Shown: positions 1 through 9,181, counted from the first letter of the stretch. The stretch is 64,000 bases of DNA from an uncultured Paracoccaceae bacterium (GCA_938005545.1 CALKXV010000013.1:102715-166714), one strand, 5' to 3'. Notes: a model not told the origin generated them from the letters alone. Made by a program: numbers and translations.

Positions 1-192
1 ACCACCTGAACAATCGATCAGTTGAATGTCCGCTTTCCCGATGCCAGAGCTCCCATAGACCATCAGACCTGGCATGCGACTCTGTCGCGGCGTTTCCATT
101 AATGATGTTAATCGATTGAGGACAATCGTTGCACGATCAAAAGCGATCCAGTGGTCGCTGCGAATGCGGTCAATTCTTTCGGTTTGGGTCAT
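1..192 (-). CDS. tniB: TniB-like transposition ATPase, N-terminal part, cut by window edge
   Basis: Read leftward from an ATG at 192, the frame stays open for 64 codons to base 1, so the gene continues outside the window. The N-terminus (RIDRIRSDHWIAFDRA) and the following RMPGL-x-VYGSSGIGKAD segment match the start and Walker A region of TniB, the AAA ATPase that works with the TniA transposase in Tn5053/Tn7-like elements. The residue after the Walker lysine is Ala instead of the usual Thr/Ser, and the sequence after it does not look like a standard TniB, so the gene may be damaged. It overlaps the end of the tniA remnant by 23 bp, the normal tniA-tniB order. Identity is fairly secure; activity is doubtful. 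Confidence 0.6.
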   Translation of the reverse strand, partial: MTQTERIDRIRSDHWIAFDRATIVLNRLTSLMETPRQSRMPGLMVYGSSGIGKADIQLIDCSGG

Positions 193-748
193 CAAATTCA
201 TCTATGGGATAGGTTGGAAGATCAGGGTTGCCGGTATCAATCGCGAACATTTCACGAGAAGGGTCGCGCTGCTTTTGGGCCTTTGGCAGGCGCGCATCCC
301 GCTCTTTACCCAGCCTGGCTGCCTTGGTTTTCTGGCGCGCTGCCTCGGCCAGACGCCTTTGCGCGTCTACCATATCAAAGAGCGCCTTTTCGTGGATCCG
401 CCCACCGTGCTTTTCTTTCCATTCTTTCCATTCTTTTCGGGCGCGGCGACTTTCCCAAAGAGAGATTTCGGGATGACTGAGATTTCGGTAGCGCGCTTCG
501 ATCATAGGACCGTTGTCTACCTGCACCCAAATCTTCGATAGGTTCCGCGGATCAAATCTGACTTTCACCTTCTCTTTGCCCCGCCCGATCAAGGACGCAA
601 ACGCATCATTCCAGTAGCGCACTTCAAAAAGCGTGATCCCTGTGCGACCAAGCTTGCGCCATTCAAACAGCATGAAGCTCGATCGAAACGCGTCGACATC
701 GACAACTTGGCTTCTCTGACGAACGTTTCCTTGCTCTTGTTGACCTCC
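170..748 (-). pseudogene. tniA: TniA/TnsB-type transposase, 5'-truncated remnant
   Basis: The 167-residue open frame from 673 to 170 corresponds to the Mu-transposase C-terminal beta-barrel region of TniA (WRKLGRTGITLFEVRYWNDA, then RFDPRNLSKIWVQ, then ARYRNLSHPEISLWE). In-frame similarity reaches back to about 748 (DVDAFRSSFM precedes the ATG), where it ends at a TGA. The whole DNA-binding and DDE catalytic half of a normal ~550-residue TniA is absent, so this cannot be an active transposase. It is followed directly by tniB. The remnant marks the edge of an old Tn7/Tn5053-class element. Confidence 0.72.
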
Positions 749-853
749 TCAGGTGTTCAGTGCGGTGAAGACTGGTCGCGAACCCAAACTTTCAACGCAG
801 GTCAATGCCGCATCCTACAGATGCAGGAGCCGCCAGGATACTCAGCCGATCCA

Positions 854-2827
854 TCAGAAGATAAAGGACTCGCGATGTCTGCGCGTTTCTTCGACTTTTA
901 GCTCGGTAAGTGCGGCGTCGCTCCAATCCATCAATGAATCGGGTCCGCACATAAATACCTCGCGATCCTTCACGTCTGCGACGCCTTGCAGGTCGTCGGT
1001 CTGCAAGCGTCTTTGCTCAAGTGTCAGCCCTCCGTTGGAGAAGTTCTGGCGCAGATTATCTAAAGCGGATTGAGAGTTTGCCTGATGCTCTGTGACGCTC
1101 TGGAACACAAGAACGCGAAGGTTCACACCTGCGGGTCTGGGGCCGCTCTGCGATACAAAATGCCTCACGACACAGATGTCGTCATCGCGACCGGAAAACA
1201 GAAGAACGATGTCGCTCGATAGGTGGTCGGGGTTCGCATCTGCAACCTGTTTGATCCCGTCCCACATTGCCATGAACGGGGTGACGCCAACGCCGCCCGC
1301 GATCCACAGCATCTTTGGTGGGATACCTGGAAGCCCTCCGTCAGGGCCCGGTGAGAAGCACGTAAAGCCGGCACCGGTGCCCTTGAAGTCAATCGGTATC
1401 TTTTGCTCGATCAGCTTGTCCGCATTGTCGTGCATGACATTGGACATCAATCCGCCGGGCATTCGTTTGACGGTAACGCTGACACGATCGCTTGCGCGGA
1501 ACGAACGACTTTCAGCGTCAAAATCCGGTACGCTCGAAATTGTCCAAGTGCGCACATAATCTTCGTTGACCAACTGAGGGTTAGCCTCGTTCATATGGCT
1601 GTATCCGGCACCCAAAATCTTCGAGAAATCGAATACTCCGAACCCGCCGGGCAAAGGCGCATCGACCGGGGATGACAAGTCGAAGTTGAACGTCTTGATA
1701 CTGTCGGAAAGGTCTTGCGTTGACGCGAGCGTGGCTGTGATCGCAGCCATACCGTCATGGGCGGTAATGGCGTGCCCCATCTGATCCAGTTCCTGCCGCA
1801 AGTACTTTACCGGCGGGTTGTAAGGCGACAACTGCTCCTTGGACGTCAGCCTGAGGTTGAGGCCATTTTTGACCAGGACCGCACCAGTTACCTTGATGCG
1901 CGTCAACAGGCTGGTACGCGGAATGAGAGCTTCGGCGTTCGTATCAAACAGGTTTTCAGCCTCGCCGGTCACGTAAAGGACATGTCCATTGACGAAGTCG
2001 GGAAAGACAAGCCCGACTTGTGGATCGGTCTCGATATTACCCAAGGATTGATAAAAGCGATTGCCGGAGTGGTCCGGCAAAACCAGATATGTCGTGACAC
2101 CATCGCCATCTTCCTCTTCGTAGATGCGCGTAAATCCGGGGGCGCCGCCACGGTGGTTAACGCCCATGTCAGCCTGAATGCCGGAAGCATTGTCTTCGGT
2201 ACTGTGTTTCGTTGCCAAAAAGACAGTGCTTGCGCGATCAACCACGGCTTTGGCGTCAGCAGGCAAGGCAGAAGTGCTCGCGTAAAAGCTGTCATAAGAC
2301 AGTTCGGCCGTGCGCTGCGCATGGGCCAATGTGCGCACGGTTATGTATTTCGGGCAATTCCCAAGGTGTTGGTTGGACGTGAGCCGAAGCTGCACCTTTC
2401 CTGTATCTTCGACAGAGACTGTGTCGACTGACCCAGCTATCTTGTTGCGACGACGGTTGCTGAAATCGATCCCAACTCCAGCAAAAAGCCGCCCGTCCCC
2501 GGTAGATGCCGGCTCCTGCTGCAAGGCACGCGCAAAAGGGTCATAAGGGGACGTCTGTGCAATGACATCCGTCGTGTTGTCATCTAACACTTTGATGCCG
2601 ACAGACGGGTCATCATCCGACGTCATGACCAAAACGCTGACCCACGGACGCCCCCGGTTATCCAGCGTGGCCAAAGGCAAGTAAGACAGGCCGGCAAAAA
2701 AATCCGCATGCTGCTGCGGCATATCGTGGTTTATATACTGCGGCATTCCTTCGATGATTTCTTGTGGTGTGCTACGACGCTCTTGCATCAGCAACTCACC
2801 CTTATGCGATTTATGTAACTGCGCCAT
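854..2827 (-). CDS. PNPOx-like domain fused to FAD/NAD(P) oxidoreductase
   Basis: The 657-residue protein joins two modules. Residues ~10-330 form a pyridoxamine-phosphate-oxidase-like split barrel (HADFFAGLSYLPLATLDNRG, later GNRFYQSLGNI and VGLVFPDFVNGHVLYVTGEA). Residues ~390-657 form a ferredoxin-reductase-like unit with flavin motif RTWTISSVP, nucleotide motif AGGVGVTPFMAMW and C-terminal VFMCGPDSLM. There is no 2Fe-2S cysteine cluster at the end, unlike many relatives. The start at 2827 was chosen because the HKSHKGELLMQER segment belongs to the first domain; 2839 is an alternative. Cytoplasmic; substrate unknown. A GST and a LysR gene lie just beyond. Confidence 0.75.
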   Translation of the reverse strand: MAQLHKSHKGELLMQERRSTPQEIIEGMPQYINHDMPQQHADFFAGLSYLPLATLDNRGRPWVSVLVMTSDDDPSVGIKVLDDNTTDVIAQTSPYDPFARALQQEPASTGDGRLFAGVGIDFSNRRRNKIAGSVDTVSVEDTGKVQLRLTSNQHLGNCPKYITVRTLAHAQRTAELSYDSFYASTSALPADAKAVVDRASTVFLATKHSTEDNASGIQADMGVNHRGGAPGFTRIYEEEDGDGVTTYLVLPDHSGNRFYQSLGNIETDPQVGLVFPDFVNGHVLYVTGEAENLFDTNAEALIPRTSLLTRIKVTGAVLVKNGLNLRLTSKEQLSPYNPPVKYLRQELDQMGHAITAHDGMAAITATLASTQDLSDSIKTFNFDLSSPVDAPLPGGFGVFDFSKILGAGYSHMNEANPQLVNEDYVRTWTISSVPDFDAESRSFRASDRVSVTVKRMPGGLMSNVMHDNADKLIEQKIPIDFKGTGAGFTCFSPGPDGGLPGIPPKMLWIAGGVGVTPFMAMWDGIKQVADANPDHLSSDIVLLFSGRDDDICVVRHFVSQSGPRPAGVNLRVLVFQSVTEHQANSQSALDNLRQNFSNGGLTLEQRRLQTDDLQGVADVKDREVFMCGPDSLMDWSDAALTELKVEETRRHRESFIF

Positions 2828-3085
2828 TGCCGGTTCCATTTGTTTGTCTCGTAACAGGCTGCATTCAAGCCGCTTTTGGCGGCCAACACAAACCGCCATT
2901 GAAGCACATTTTGCGACCTTCATGGGTTAAAGTTGCCCTATCGGCAGCCCTTGTCATCAATTTTGGATCAGATATCCAAATCGCTCAGCCCCTAGTGATC
3001 GTCAGGATGCTAACCTGATCGCCGTTTCGCGCGCGGAAGGTAGGAGAGGATGGCGCGTGGCATCAGACGTCATTTCAGACACCCG

Positions 3086-3709
3086 TCATTCAGCCACAAG
3101 GCCAACGGCTGTCGCCGGCATTGCTTCAAATCCGGGCAGGGCTTCAAAACGGGCGATCCAAGCGCGTACATTCGGGTAGGGTTCAAGCGAGATGTTTCCT
3201 TCTGGCGCATGAGCGGTATAGGAGTACGTCGCAACATCTGCGATCGTTGCTCGGTCACCAACAAGCCATTCGCGACCTTCAAGACCCTGTTCGAGTTTCA
3301 GCATGGCTTTGCTGGCCGTTGCCGCTGCAAAGTCCGGGTCCAAACCTGCACCAAAAACAGTGATCAATCGCGCCGCACAAGACCCAAACGCGATTTCACC
3401 TGCGGCTAGAGTAAGCCATCGCTGGATATTGGCCTCATCGACGGGTGTGTTTGGCATCCAATCAGGCGCGAAAGTTCGAGCAAGATAGACAAGAATTGCG
3501 TTCGAATCCGACACGACGACCTCGCCATCTTCTAGAACCGGTACTTGGCCATTTGGGTTCATCGCCAGAAACTCGGGCGACTTGTGCGCACCAGCTGCCA
3601 GATCAACGGGAACTGCTTCATGTGCGATCCCTGCGAGCTTTGCGAAAACCAAAGCCCGATGTGCGTGACCTGATTTTGCGAAATGGTGAATACGAACGGC
3701 GTTTGGCAT
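3086..3709 (-). CDS. gst: Glutathione S-transferase family protein
   Basis: The 207-residue product has the thioredoxin-fold N-domain (AVRIHHFAKSGHAHRALVFA, NPNGQVPVLEDGEVVVSDSN, the last containing the glutathione-binding cis-Pro and SDSNAI segment) and the all-alpha C-domain (EGREWLVGDRATIADVATYS, the N-capping box/hydrophobic staple). Length is normal for cytosolic GSTs. The gene is divergent from the LysR gene at 3818 with 108 bp between them, the usual arrangement for a LysR regulator and its target. Likely conjugation or peroxide detoxification; substrate not predictable. Confidence 0.88.
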   Translation of the reverse strand: MPNAVRIHHFAKSGHAHRALVFAKLAGIAHEAVPVDLAAGAHKSPEFLAMNPNGQVPVLEDGEVVVSDSNAILVYLARTFAPDWMPNTPVDEANIQRWLTLAAGEIAFGSCAARLITVFGAGLDPDFAAATASKAMLKLEQGLEGREWLVGDRATIADVATYSYTAHAPEGNISLEPYPNVRAWIARFEALPGFEAMPATAVGLVAE

Positions 3710-3817
3710 AAGTGTCTCCAGTCATCTTTCCAGCGCAGCGCAACAAATACTCGTTGCGCATCGTGAGGATAATTGCCAAAATTAGCGTAAGTTTAAGCCC
3801 TGAAGGGGCGCAATCAT

Positions 3818-4717
3818 ATGGACAAGATTGATCGCATGCGAGCCTTTGCGCTCGTTGCAAACAACGCCTCCTTCACCATCGCAGCACAGCGCTTGGGGCG
3901 ATCTGCGCGTTTGGTCAGCAAATACGTGGCTGACCTCGAGAACGCGCTCGGTGTGCAGCTGCTTAACCGAACAACACGCAGTGTTTCATTGACGGATGCG
4001 GGCGCGACATACTTGGCTATGTGCGAGCCACTTCTCGACGGGTTTGATGAGCTCGAAGAAAGAGTTAGAAATGAACAGACATCTCTACGAGGTGCGATCC
4101 GCATTTCTGCGCCAACAGGATTTGGCGCATTGCGGCTTGCGCCATCGCTTGCTCTATTTGCCGCAAAGCACCCAAATGTAGAACTCGATCTTCAGTTTTC
4201 GGACCGTCGAGTGTCGGTTATAGAGGAAGGTTTCGATCTCGCCATCAGAATTGGCCCAATGCGTGACAGCTCACTCAAAGTTCGACAACTTGGTCACATG
4301 CCTCTGGTCGTATGTGCATCGCCTGACTACTTAGAACGGATTGGGACGCCGAGCCACCCGCGCACGCTATCGACGCATGAGTGCATTATCGACGGCAATA
4401 CGACGGAACCGACAATTTGGAGGTTTCACATCAATGACCAAGAAGAGGCGGTGCCAGTGAATGGACGATTTCGGATGAACGCGCCCGCAGGATCCGCTCG
4501 TTTGGCTGCATCTGGGGCTGCAGTCGCTCGATGTCCTGCATATACGGTTGCCGACGCTCTGAATTCCGGAGATTTAGTAGAGCTTTTTGCAGCACACCGT
4601 GTCTCGCCATATGTTGTTGCGGCACTATTCCCACAGAACCGGCGTCTCACGACAAGAGTGCGGGCGCTCATCGATCACCTTGCCGGCGACACGGCATTAT
4701 GTGTCGAAGGTTCATGA
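3818..4717 (+). CDS. LysR-family transcriptional regulator
   Basis: A 299-residue LysR-type regulator. The winged helix-turn-helix lies at residues ~5-60 (SFTIAAQRLGRSARLVSKYV, then LGVQLLNRTTRSVSLTDAG). The periplasmic-binding-protein-like effector domain follows from ~90 (RGAIRISAPTGFGALRLAPS). ATG at 3818. It is divergent from the GST gene, which it probably controls (inference from layout). It is followed by a bidirectional hairpin terminator at 4901-4933. Confidence 0.9.
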   Translation: MDKIDRMRAFALVANNASFTIAAQRLGRSARLVSKYVADLENALGVQLLNRTTRSVSLTDAGATYLAMCEPLLDGFDELEERVRNEQTSLRGAIRISAPTGFGALRLAPSLALFAAKHPNVELDLQFSDRRVSVIEEGFDLAIRIGPMRDSSLKVRQLGHMPLVVCASPDYLERIGTPSHPRTLSTHECIIDGNTTEPTIWRFHINDQEEAVPVNGRFRMNAPAGSARLAASGAAVARCPAYTVADALNSGDLVELFAAHRVSPYVVAALFPQNRRLTTRVRALIDHLAGDTALCVEGS

Positions 4718-4900
4718 CTGACTGGCTTTATCAATCTGCTACACACACAAGATTGTTCAAGGTGAACTGGCGTTCGAAATAACTATTCTCGAAACGACTT
4801 ACGGCAGAGTTGAAAATCATATTGGAAGAAACTTCAGAATCCCACTTACCAAAGTATTTGTCGCAATCACCCTGCGCCAGAATGTGACTGAGGCTTCGAC

Positions 4901-4933
4901 AAAGGGCCGCATACATTTTGTACGCAGCCCTTT
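4901..4933. terminator. Bidirectional rho-independent terminator
   Basis: AAAGGGC at 4901-4907 pairs with GCCCTTT at 4927-4933, with further pairing in the interior and A/T tracts at both ends. It lies between the convergent LysR gene (plus) and thiolase gene (minus). Confidence 0.65.
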
Positions 4934-4966
4934 ATTTGTGCAAAATAGATGTGGTTCGAAGCCGTT

Positions 4967-6217
4967 TTAGGGGCGTTTGAGCAGCAAAACCGTACCCTGA
5001 CCCCCATCAGCGCAGATGGAAACAACGGCAAGGCTGCCAGAGGGATATTCTGCCAGTTCCTTACAGGCCTGGCTCATGATCCGCGCACCTGTTGCGCCAA
5101 ACGGATGGCCGATTGCGAGGCTACCGCCATTGGGGTTCAGGCGATCCATCGGGAAGGCCCCCAGATCATCTGTCACGCCTGCCTTGTCGCGGCGGTAATC
5201 AGGGTCCGAGATCATCTTGATATTTGCCAGAACTTGTGCTGCAAAGGCCTCGTGAATTTCCCAAAGCGCAACATCATCCAGACGCAAACCATGCCGTGCC
5301 AACAGCTTGGGGATAGCGCGGGCAGGAGCCATCAAGATTCCTTCGTCGGTGTAATCCATTGCTTCGATCTGCCAATCGAGCAGTTCACAGCCGTCATCAC
5401 GACCTAGCGTTTCCATACCTTTGTCATCGCATACCCAGATCGCAGCAGCACCATCCGTCAGGGGGGATGAGTTGCCCGCTGTCAGGCTGCCTGCGTCAGA
5501 GCGGTCAAAAACAGGTTTCAGAGTGGCTAGTTTTTCCAGTGTTGAATCCGCTCTGGGAATTGCGTCGCCTTTGACGTCATCAACCTGAACAATCAGATCG
5601 TCGAAAAAGCCGGCACCTTGTGCATCCGTCGACCGTTTGTGGCTGTTAAACGCGACCTCGTCTTGTTGGTTTCGAGGGATTTTGAACCGTTGCGCCGTAT
5701 CTTCAGTGTGTTCCCCCATGGAACGGCCCGAAATCCGGTTCGCCCAACCTTTGATTGGTAAATCAAAGTTATCTGCTTTCAGGGACTGGATCGCAGCCAA
5801 GGCTTCTGTGGGGTTCGTCATGGCAAGACCCGCAATCATTTGAGCGGTATCGGACTTGAGGGCAATCGGCACGCGGCTCATCACTTCGACACCACCGACG
5901 AGACCCAGATGAGTGCCACCGCGGCCCACCATTCCGGCGGCCTGAATGGTGCCCATCATGCTGGTGGAACAGGCGAGGATCGTGGAAAAGGCGGGAATGG
6001 ATGGATCAAGCCCTGCTTCAAGCGATAACTCTCTGGATAGGTTAGAAATTGTGGGGCTTGGGATGACCTGACCCCATGCCACGAAATCAGGCCGCGCGTG
6101 CTCTGTCATTACTTTGATAACGGGTGACGATAGCGAGATTGAATCGTGTTTGGCGAAATGTGTTCCGGCCTTAACGAAAGGGGTCCGTTTACCGGGGACG
6201 AGATAAATTTTGGTCAT
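4967..6217 (-). CDS. Thiolase (acetyl-CoA C-acyltransferase family)
   Basis: The 416-residue product is full thiolase length. The catalytic cysteine is C83 in STILACSTSMMG. The C-terminal half has the GHPFGATGAR histidine motif and the second cysteine in SICADGGQGTVLL. The start at 6217 (MTKIYLVPGKRTP) has an AAAGG Shine-Dalgarno and fits thiolase N-termini. It would condense or cleave 3-ketoacyl-CoA in the cytoplasm. It is the last gene of a minus-strand block of mostly exported proteins, 76 bp after the hydrolase gene, so its metabolic partner there is unclear. Confidence 0.88.
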   Translation of the reverse strand: MTKIYLVPGKRTPFVKAGTHFAKHDSISLSSPVIKVMTEHARPDFVAWGQVIPSPTISNLSRELSLEAGLDPSIPAFSTILACSTSMMGTIQAAGMVGRGGTHLGLVGGVEVMSRVPIALKSDTAQMIAGLAMTNPTEALAAIQSLKADNFDLPIKGWANRISGRSMGEHTEDTAQRFKIPRNQQDEVAFNSHKRSTDAQGAGFFDDLIVQVDDVKGDAIPRADSTLEKLATLKPVFDRSDAGSLTAGNSSPLTDGAAAIWVCDDKGMETLGRDDGCELLDWQIEAMDYTDEGILMAPARAIPKLLARHGLRLDDVALWEIHEAFAAQVLANIKMISDPDYRRDKAGVTDDLGAFPMDRLNPNGGSLAIGHPFGATGARIMSQACKELAEYPSGSLAVVSICADGGQGTVLLLKRP

Positions 6218-6293
6218 TTGGTTGCCTTTCGATTCTTTTCCAGTCCCTGCACAGCAGACTGGCAGATCAACAGTGCAGAGCAGAGGGAACCCA

Positions 6294-7241
6294 TTATTTG
6301 AGGTTCCTTGCAGCCATAAAGGCACGGATCCGCGAAGCGATCAGGGAGCCATCTTCTTCAAGGGCAAAGTGGCCGGTGTCGAGAATATGATAGTCCACAT
6401 CCTTTACGTCGCGTTTAATACCTTCGGCACCAGGCGTTGGGAAAAACGCGTCATTTTTTGCCCAAACAACCAAGCTCGGGGGCTGGTTGTCTTTCAGGTA
6501 CTGCTGCCATTCCGGGTAAAGTGCGACGTTGTTGCGGTAATCATAGAACAGGCCAAGCTGCACTTCGTGTTGACCCGGCCGAGAAAGTGATTGGTAATCA
6601 AGCAACCAGTTGTCAGGCAATATCCCATCAGGATTGCGGGTACCGTGCGTGTACTGCCACTTCAAACCTTCAAGGCTGAATACATTGCTGGCAATTGCTT
6701 TTTCCAGTTCGGCATCGCGACCTTCCCACAGTTTAATAATTGGCGCCCATGCTTCCTTGTTCAGGCCTTCCTCGTAAAGGTTGCCGTTTTGGAAAACCAA
6801 GGCATTGACCCGTTCAGGATGTTGTACTGCGATACGTAGGCCGACCGGAGCGCCATAGTCCTGAAGGTACATAGTGTAGGTCGAAATTTCACGCTGCTCC
6901 AAGAACGTGTTGACGGTTTTGGAGAAGTTATCAAACGAGTATTCATATTCGCTCGGGTCTGGAAAATCGCTTGCACCAAATCCCGGGTAGTCCATCGCAA
7001 TAACATGAAACTCGTCGCCCAACTCGCGAATGAGGTTGCGGTACTGGTGGGACGAGCTAGGAAAACCGTGAAGAAGGACGATTGAGGATGGATTTTCAGC
7101 ACCTGCTTCGCGGTAAAAAACTTTTACCCCATCGACGGTCTCGTAACCATAAGTCACGTCCGCAGCGATGGCTGCGGACGCAGATACGGACAAGGACAGC
7201 GCGGTAGCAAAAACGAGAAGCATCAGTTTTCTGGGATCCAT
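6294..7241 (-). CDS. Exported alpha/beta hydrolase, epoxide hydrolase/haloalkane dehalogenase type
   Basis: The 315-residue protein starts with a Sec signal peptide (hydrophobic stretch to ~26, ending SAAIAA). The fold is the Asp-nucleophile class: HGFPSSS (oxyanion HGxP, H58), D128 in MYLQDYGAPVG where Ser-hydrolases have GxSxG, acidic residue D264 in VVWAKNDAFFP, and H291 in DTGHFALEE. That triad is typical of epoxide hydrolases and haloalkane/fluoroacetate dehalogenases. A periplasmic location is unusual for these enzymes. SD AAGGA precedes the ATG at 7241. It lies between the thiolase and the exported cupin on the same strand. Confidence 0.82.
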   Translation of the reverse strand: MDPRKLMLLVFATALSLSVSASAAIAADVTYGYETVDGVKVFYREAGAENPSSIVLLHGFPSSSHQYRNLIRELGDEFHVIAMDYPGFGASDFPDPSEYEYSFDNFSKTVNTFLEQREISTYTMYLQDYGAPVGLRIAVQHPERVNALVFQNGNLYEEGLNKEAWAPIIKLWEGRDAELEKAIASNVFSLEGLKWQYTHGTRNPDGILPDNWLLDYQSLSRPGQHEVQLGLFYDYRNNVALYPEWQQYLKDNQPPSLVVWAKNDAFFPTPGAEGIKRDVKDVDYHILDTGHFALEEDGSLIASRIRAFMAARNLK

Positions 7242-7362
7242 TACTTATTCCTTTTGATCAGGCGATGAGGGGCGGACCGTCATTTTTTACAAATACCCCC
7301 AGTTAACAAACGCTCCGGTTATCACTAGCAGAGCCTGGTTTGTCACGAAGGTGTGGTGTAGC

Positions 7363-7824
7363 TTATTCGCTGGGTTTGAAATCAAACCCTTCGTCAGAAA
7401 ACATAAAGAACTCGCACGGCGTATCCGAGACACAAGCGGTTGTGTGGACGCTTCCAGCCGCGACCGACCAGAACGATCCAGGCTTGAGGATTGGCGGGTT
7501 TTCTTCTCCTGAAAACGGATTTGTCATTTCACCGGATACGACGATTGCGCGGTAAGCATGCGAGTGGGTGTGGGGAGGTGTCTCGAAGTTCGCCGGAAAG
7601 CGCCCAAACGTTCCGTGCGATTGTCCGTCTCGATTACCATATGCTCTAGCGAAGTTGATCGTGTCATCGCCAGGGAAAGCCGGCAAAAACTCTTTCTCTT
7701 CAACGGGCAATGCAGAGTCTACTATCTTTCTATCATCTGCAGCGGCTTGTACAGTAACCGAAAAGAATAGCGTTACTGTGGCCAAACTCGTGACTGTAAG
7801 CGATGAGAGGGTGAAATTGTTCAT
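7363..7824 (-). CDS. Exported cupin-domain protein (DUF4437-like)
   Basis: A 153-residue protein with an N-terminal signal peptide (~27 residues, ending VQAAA) and one small cupin barrel. Metal-ligand-like residues sit in TPPHTHSHAYRAIVVSGEM, and the second cupin motif is in PGSFWSVAAGSVHTTACVSD. SD AGGAG precedes the ATG at 7824. It is 30 bp from the SDR gene on the same strand and 121 bp before the hydrolase gene. Probably a periplasmic metal-binding enzyme or ligand-binding protein; the reaction is unknown. Confidence 0.75.
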   Translation of the reverse strand: MNNFTLSSLTVTSLATVTLFFSVTVQAAADDRKIVDSALPVEEKEFLPAFPGDDTINFARAYGNRDGQSHGTFGRFPANFETPPHTHSHAYRAIVVSGEMTNPFSGEENPPILKPGSFWSVAAGSVHTTACVSDTPCEFFMFSDEGFDFKPSE

Positions 7825-7854
7825 TTTTGGACTCCTGAATTCGAGTTGCTCGAT

Positions 7855-8622
7855 CTAGTTCCGACCAGCCATCACACCGCCGTCGACGTTGTGGACTGCA
7901 CCAGTCGTCCAACCAGCTTTTTCAGACAGCAAGAAGACCGCGTGATTGGCGACATCTTCGACCTGTCCGACACGTCCAATCGGATGGAATGCGTCAAACC
8001 CGTCACTCAAAGTTTTTTCGATTTTGTCAGGTTCGATGAAGGCCCCATAAATTGGGGTAATGACCACCGCCGGAGCAATCGCATTAACTCGGATATTGTG
8101 TTCACCAAGCTCCATGGCGAGGTGTTGTGTTAGCGAATGAATTCCAGCCTTGGCCATGGAGTAAGCTGCAGAGGGTGTAGCTTTGATCGCTTGGTGGGCC
8201 CACATGGATCCAATGTTCACGATAGAGCCGCCCTCGTTTTTCATCATATTGCGTACTACCGCCTGAGTGAAGAAATACGTCGAACGATTCAGATCCATGT
8301 ATTTGTCATAGTCTTCCGCTTCGGTCTCAATGAAAGGCTTTGGTGCGAAAACGCCAGCCGCATTGACCAAATGGTTGATATGGCGAGGCTCGTCGTCAAT
8401 TCTTTTGATGAGCGTTGCAACTGCATCAGAGTCGCGCAGGTTGACCGCGATTGACTCCGCAGACCCTGCCCTGATGGCATTGAGATCATTCATGGCTTTT
8501 TCCAGCCGATCAGCTCCTTGAGAGAACAGGACAACTGTATGACCACTTTCAACAAGTTGCTTTGCCGTGGCAAAGCCCATGCCGGATGAACCGCCCAAGA
8601 TATAACTTACATGTTCGTGCAT
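7855..8622 (-). CDS. Short-chain dehydrogenase/reductase (SDR)
   Basis: A classical 255-residue SDR: nucleotide motif GGSSGMGFATA near residue 10, NAAG at ~88, catalytic serine in IVNIGSMWAHQ and YxxxK in AAYSMAKAGIHSL. It is cytoplasmic (no leader), in contrast to most neighbours. SD AAGGAACGCAAA leads into the ATG at 8622. It is 25 bp downstream of the cytochrome gene and 30 bp before the cupin, so it is probably co-transcribed. Substrate unknown. Confidence 0.88.
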   Translation of the reverse strand: MHEHVSYILGGSSGMGFATAKQLVESGHTVVLFSQGADRLEKAMNDLNAIRAGSAESIAVNLRDSDAVATLIKRIDDEPRHINHLVNAAGVFAPKPFIETEAEDYDKYMDLNRSTYFFTQAVVRNMMKNEGGSIVNIGSMWAHQAIKATPSAAYSMAKAGIHSLTQHLAMELGEHNIRVNAIAPAVVITPIYGAFIEPDKIEKTLSDGFDAFHPIGRVGQVEDVANHAVFLLSEKAGWTTGAVHNVDGGVMAGRN

Positions 8623-8647
8623 TTTGCGTTCCTTTAATATTCTGTTC

Positions 8648-9181
8648 TTATTTCTTGGCTACGGGCCAATATGAAATGAATCCGTCAGCATTTGGCATTT
8701 CGACACGCGGCAGGCTATCGGCATTCATAATCGTATCGTCCGTGATGATTTCGTTCTGGCTGAGGAGGTAGGCAACAACCGCATAGACCTCATCATCGCT
8801 CAGACTGCCGGGCGCGTAATATGGCATCGCCCGTCGAACATAGTCAAAAAGCGTGGTCGAATAGGGCCAGAAGCTGCCTACGGTCTTGATGTGGTCGGGG
8901 CTCGTCAGCGTTCCGACGCCGCCAACCAGATCGCCGGCCGGGCCGCCCTTGCCGTTTTCGCCGTGACAGGCTGAGCATTGTTCGGACCAAATATTGCTGC
9001 CCTCGGCAGAGGTGCCGCTTCCGGTCGGAAGACCGACACCATCAGGCCCGATGGAAATGTCCCAATTGACAAGGTCGCTTTCGCTTACGACCTTCCCGAG
9101 GTTTTGCGCATGCACCGGCGTGACCAAAGTGAATACCGCAACGGCCGTGGCCGTTTTAATACCAAACTTACGCATAGACAT
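8648..9181 (-). CDS. soxD: SoxD-like monohaem cytochrome c, exported
   Basis: The 177-residue product has a signal peptide (to ~25, VHAQ) and one c-type haem site, CSACH at residues 69-73. The probable axial Met is in RRAMPYYAPGSL. The stretch VGSFWPYSTTLFDYVRRAMP is characteristic of the first domain of SoxD, the electron acceptor of the SoxC molybdoenzyme. Canonical SoxD has two haem domains in ~380 residues; this one has only the first. The ATG at 9181 (GGAGG upstream) overlaps the end of soxC by 14 bp, so the two are translationally coupled. Role inferred: passing electrons from the SoxC-like enzyme to the respiratory chain. Confidence 0.8.
   Translation of the reverse strand: MSMRKFGIKTATAVAVFTLVTPVHAQNLGKVVSESDLVNWDISIGPDGVGLPTGSGTSAEGSNIWSEQCSACHGENGKGGPAGDLVGGVGTLTSPDHIKTVGSFWPYSTTLFDYVRRAMPYYAPGSLSDDEVYAVVAYLLSQNEIITDDTIMNADSLPRVEMPNADGFISYWPVAKK

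Noticed and set aside
74..541. Overlapping plus-strand open frames opposite the tniA remnant.
   Set aside because: They are antisense to a recognisable TniA C-terminal region, overlap each other in different frames and show no family motif.
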